From positions 1 through 18,488 of the forward strand of contig JACKHV010000015.1 in NCBI GenBank assembly GCA_020638835.1: 18,488 bases of DNA, in the 5' to 3' direction. This document shows positions 17,094 through 18,488 of this stretch, in pieces. The first letter of the stretch is position 1. Every line of letters starts with the position of its first letter. Under the pieces are notes generated by a model. That model was not told the DNA's origin. It did no database searches and saw nothing but the letters and a program-made list of their open reading frames with translations. Position numbers and translations under genes: made by a program. Origin of the DNA: Planctomycetota bacterium. GTDB taxonomy: Bacteria > Planctomycetota > UBA1135 > GCA-002686595.

Positions 17094-17879
17094 TTACGCG
17101 AGCGGAGCGCTGGTCGGCGCGTGGTCCGCCTCGAGCCCGAGGAAGCGGCGCAGCGCACTGCGCCCGAGGTACAGGAGCGGCGTGTCGAGCAGCGCGAGCA
17201 CGACCTTGCAGAGGTACACCCACAGGATGACCTCACCGATCGTCGCCCACTCGAGCGACAAGCCCCAGCGCAGGAAGATCCCGTTCACGATGATCGTGTC
17301 GACGAGTTGCGAGATGATCGTCGAGCCGTTGTTGCGCACCCACATGTGACGGCCCTTCGTCACGCGCCACCAGAAGTGGTAGAGGCGCACGTCGAAGAGT
17401 TGCGCGACGAGGTACGCGAGCATCGACGCGAACAGCAGGATGCGCGGGTTGTGGAAGGTCGCCGCGAAGGCGGACTGCATCTCCAACGGTTCGTCGATGC
17501 CGCGGACGCCGAGCGTCCAGAACTCGCTCGGAGGCAACACGACGCCGAGCTGCACGATGCCGAGCATCAGCAGGCTCATGCCGAAGCCGAGCATGACCAT
17601 CAGGTCGGCGCGGCGCCGGCCCCAGATCTCCGACACGATGTCGGTCAGGCAGAAAGTCAGTGGATAGGTGACGATGCCCGCGGTCAGCGTGATGGGAGCA
17701 CCACCGTTGATCCACGCGGGACCACCGTCCGGGAAGAGCGCGAAGAGCTTCGTGCCGATGATGTTCGTCAGGACGAGCACCACCGCGAAGGTGGAGGCGA
17801 GGACCGTGTAGGTCGCATCGGCACGGGTCATCCGTCCGGCGTGCGGCACGGCCACGGGTTGGGGCTGGGATTCCGTCAT
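17094..17879 (-). CDS. yhhQ: YhhQ-family queuosine-precursor transporter
   Basis: YhhQ/QPTR proteins (formerly the VUT/DUF165 family) import queuosine precursors such as preQ0 or preQ1 for tRNA modification. The 261-residue membrane protein has the diagnostic phrase TYPLTFCLTDIVSEIWGRRRA (split here as TYPLTFCLTD at 71-80 and IVSEIWG at 81-87), plus VLVLTNIIGTKLFAL in helix 1, LAYLVAQLFDVRLYHFWW, and RNNGSTIISQLVDTIIVNGIF in the second half. About six helices are visible. I chose the ATG at 17879; an in-frame ATG at 17831 would start just before helix 1. The frame open farther upstream is antisense to the next gene. It is divergent from the gene at 17983 and convergent with the barrel protein gene. 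Confidence 0.88.
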   Translation of the reverse strand: MTESQPQPVAVPHAGRMTRADATYTVLASTFAVVLVLTNIIGTKLFALFPDGGPAWINGGAPITLTAGIVTYPLTFCLTDIVSEIWGRRRADLMVMLGFGMSLLMLGIVQLGVVLPPSEFWTLGVRGIDEPLEMQSAFAATFHNPRILLFASMLAYLVAQLFDVRLYHFWWRVTKGRHMWVRNNGSTIISQLVDTIIVNGIFLRWGLSLEWATIGEVILWVYLCKVVLALLDTPLLYLGRSALRRFLGLEADHAPTSAPLA

Positions 17880-17914
17880 GGCTGGGGCAGCGATCTTGGG
17901 CACCGGGGCGCGGG

Positions 17915-17943
17915 ATGACAAGGCGAGGACGCGCGGATAGACT
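17915..17943 (+). promoter_or_regulatory. Sigma70-type promoter for the gene at 17983
   Basis: ATGACA (17915-17920), 17 bases, then TAGACT (17938-17943) gives five of six and four of six consensus matches with ideal spacing. The transcript would start about 33 bases before the ATG. On the other strand TTGTCA overlaps the same -35 bases and could serve the divergent yhhQ with a weak CAAGAT -10. Confidence 0.5.
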
Positions 17944-17982
17944 CCTCCGCCCCGAATCCCGCCAACCCCGAGAGACACACCC

Positions 17983-18453
17983 ATGCAGGTCGTCGAGCAA
18001 CTCAAGCACCTCAGCGACGAGCGCTTCCTCGCCATCTACGAATCCCTCGAGCACCAGGGCTACGGCCCGCTCGACGGCGAGGTCGCGAAGCTGATGAAGT
18101 TCCGCCCCCACGCGATCAAGAAACTGCCGATGGCGCAGCGCGCGAAGAAGGCGCGCGCGTTCGTCGAGCGCTCGTCGAACGCGGAGCTCGCCTACGAGTT
18201 GTTCGGCACCTACCTGCTCAAGCACCACAAGGGTCTCGTGACGGGCTTCCTCGACAAGACCGGCGTGAAGCACGAAGAGGGCATGATCGAGGATCTGGAC
18301 CACAACAAGCCCGAGGGCGACAAGGTCGCCACGGCGCTGAAGGAACTCGACACCGAGTTCGCGCCGGAGGACGTGACGCTCTACCTGTCGATGTGCGCGG
18401 AGCAGTGGCCCCAGGTCGCGGAGCTCGAGTCCAGCTGGCGCAGCCGCATGTGA
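17983..18453 (+). CDS. Helical protein of unknown function
   Basis: I do not recognise the family. The 156-residue product has no signal peptide or membrane segment and is rich in charged helices: VVEQLKHLSDERFLAIYESL, GEVAKLMKFRPHAIKKLP, AQRAKKARAFVERSSNAELAYELFGTYLLKHH, and VATALKELDTEF followed by DVTLYLSMCAEQW. Codon use looks typical of the neighbours (GC-rich third positions) and a GAGAG ribosome-binding site lies before the ATG, so it is a real gene. The overall pattern of a basic N-terminal half and acidic C-terminal half suggests a soluble cytosolic protein. Two bases after its stop the dispersed repeat begins. Confidence 0.7.
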   Translation: MQVVEQLKHLSDERFLAIYESLEHQGYGPLDGEVAKLMKFRPHAIKKLPMAQRAKKARAFVERSSNAELAYELFGTYLLKHHKGLVTGFLDKTGVKHEEGMIEDLDHNKPEGDKVATALKELDTEFAPEDVTLYLSMCAEQWPQVAELESSWRSRM

Positions 18454-18455
18454 GC

Positions 18456-18475
18456 GAGAAGTACGGTACCGCGTT
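18456..18475 (+). repeat. 20-base dispersed repeat, downstream copy
   Basis: GAGAAGTACGGTACCGCGTT is an exact 20-base match to the minus strand of 16300-16319. It begins two bases after the stop codon of the helical protein gene. It is followed by CGTTTTTCC, which partly resembles the left arm at 16223 (GGTACCGCGTTCGATTATTC). The window ends 13 bases later, so a partner arm could lie outside. Confidence 0.75.
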
Positions 18476-18488
18476 CGTTTTTCCAAAA

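Noticed and set aside
16976..17236. Short minus-strand open frame before yhhQ
   Set aside because: It overlaps the yhhQ 3' end in another frame and its translation is Ser/Arg low-complexity.

Overview
The window is high-GC DNA with tightly packed genes from a Gram-negative bacterium: it encodes two proteins with possible or clear lipoprotein signals, one of which looks like a small outer-membrane barrel, plus cell-surface glycan enzymes. The sulfatase-like fold, the NodU-type carbamoyltransferase and the heptamer tandem repeat at the left edge would suit a planctomycete or a similar high-GC lineage. That assignment is a guess; no rRNA or marker gene is present to settle it.

Layout. (1) 290-5291, minus strand: five genes, each overlapping the next by 4 to 8 bases. 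In transcription order they are a PLP threonine/serine dehydratase-like enzyme, a lipoprotein with a sulfatase-type fold that appears to have lost its catalytic residues, the SPOUT tRNA methyltransferase TrmJ, a PduO-type cobalamin adenosyltransferase, and the diiron tRNA hydroxylase MiaE. (2) 5410-6096, minus: a DUF1275/YoaK membrane protein, divergent from (3) 6192-10291, plus: a DusC-like dihydrouridine synthase, biosynthetic arginine decarboxylase SpeA, an FKBP/SlyD-type prolyl isomerase and a six-helix membrane protein; the last three overlap. (4) 10321-11621: a second, degraded copy of the speA tail, slyD and membrane-protein genes. It is full of frameshifting indels up to about 11273, then indel-free with mainly synonymous differences. 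(5) 11631-13271, minus: a TldD-family metallopeptidase. (6) 13371-16249, plus: a WalW/NodB-like deacetylase overlapped by a NodU/CmcH-type carbamoyltransferase. (7) 16223-16310: a long imperfect inverted repeat whose left arm encodes the last residues of the carbamoyltransferase; a 20-base piece recurs at 18456-18475. (8) 16333-16962: a small beta-barrel-like envelope protein. (9) 17094-17879, minus: a YhhQ-type queuosine-precursor transporter, divergent from (10) 17983-18453, a helical protein of unknown function.

How the parts relate. Four separate genes touch tRNA modification (TrmJ, MiaE, DusC-like, YhhQ), two of them in one overlapping operon. The deacetylase and carbamoyltransferase form a translationally coupled pair that probably decorates a surface or secreted glycan. 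Recurrent -10-like hexamers (TAGACT, TATACT, TATGCT, TAGATT) lie in front of most lead genes. The best leads are the repeat family of part 7, the catalytically dead sulfatase-like lipoprotein, the deacetylase/carbamoyltransferase pair and the odd duplication of part 4. The duplication may be an assembly artefact rather than biology.
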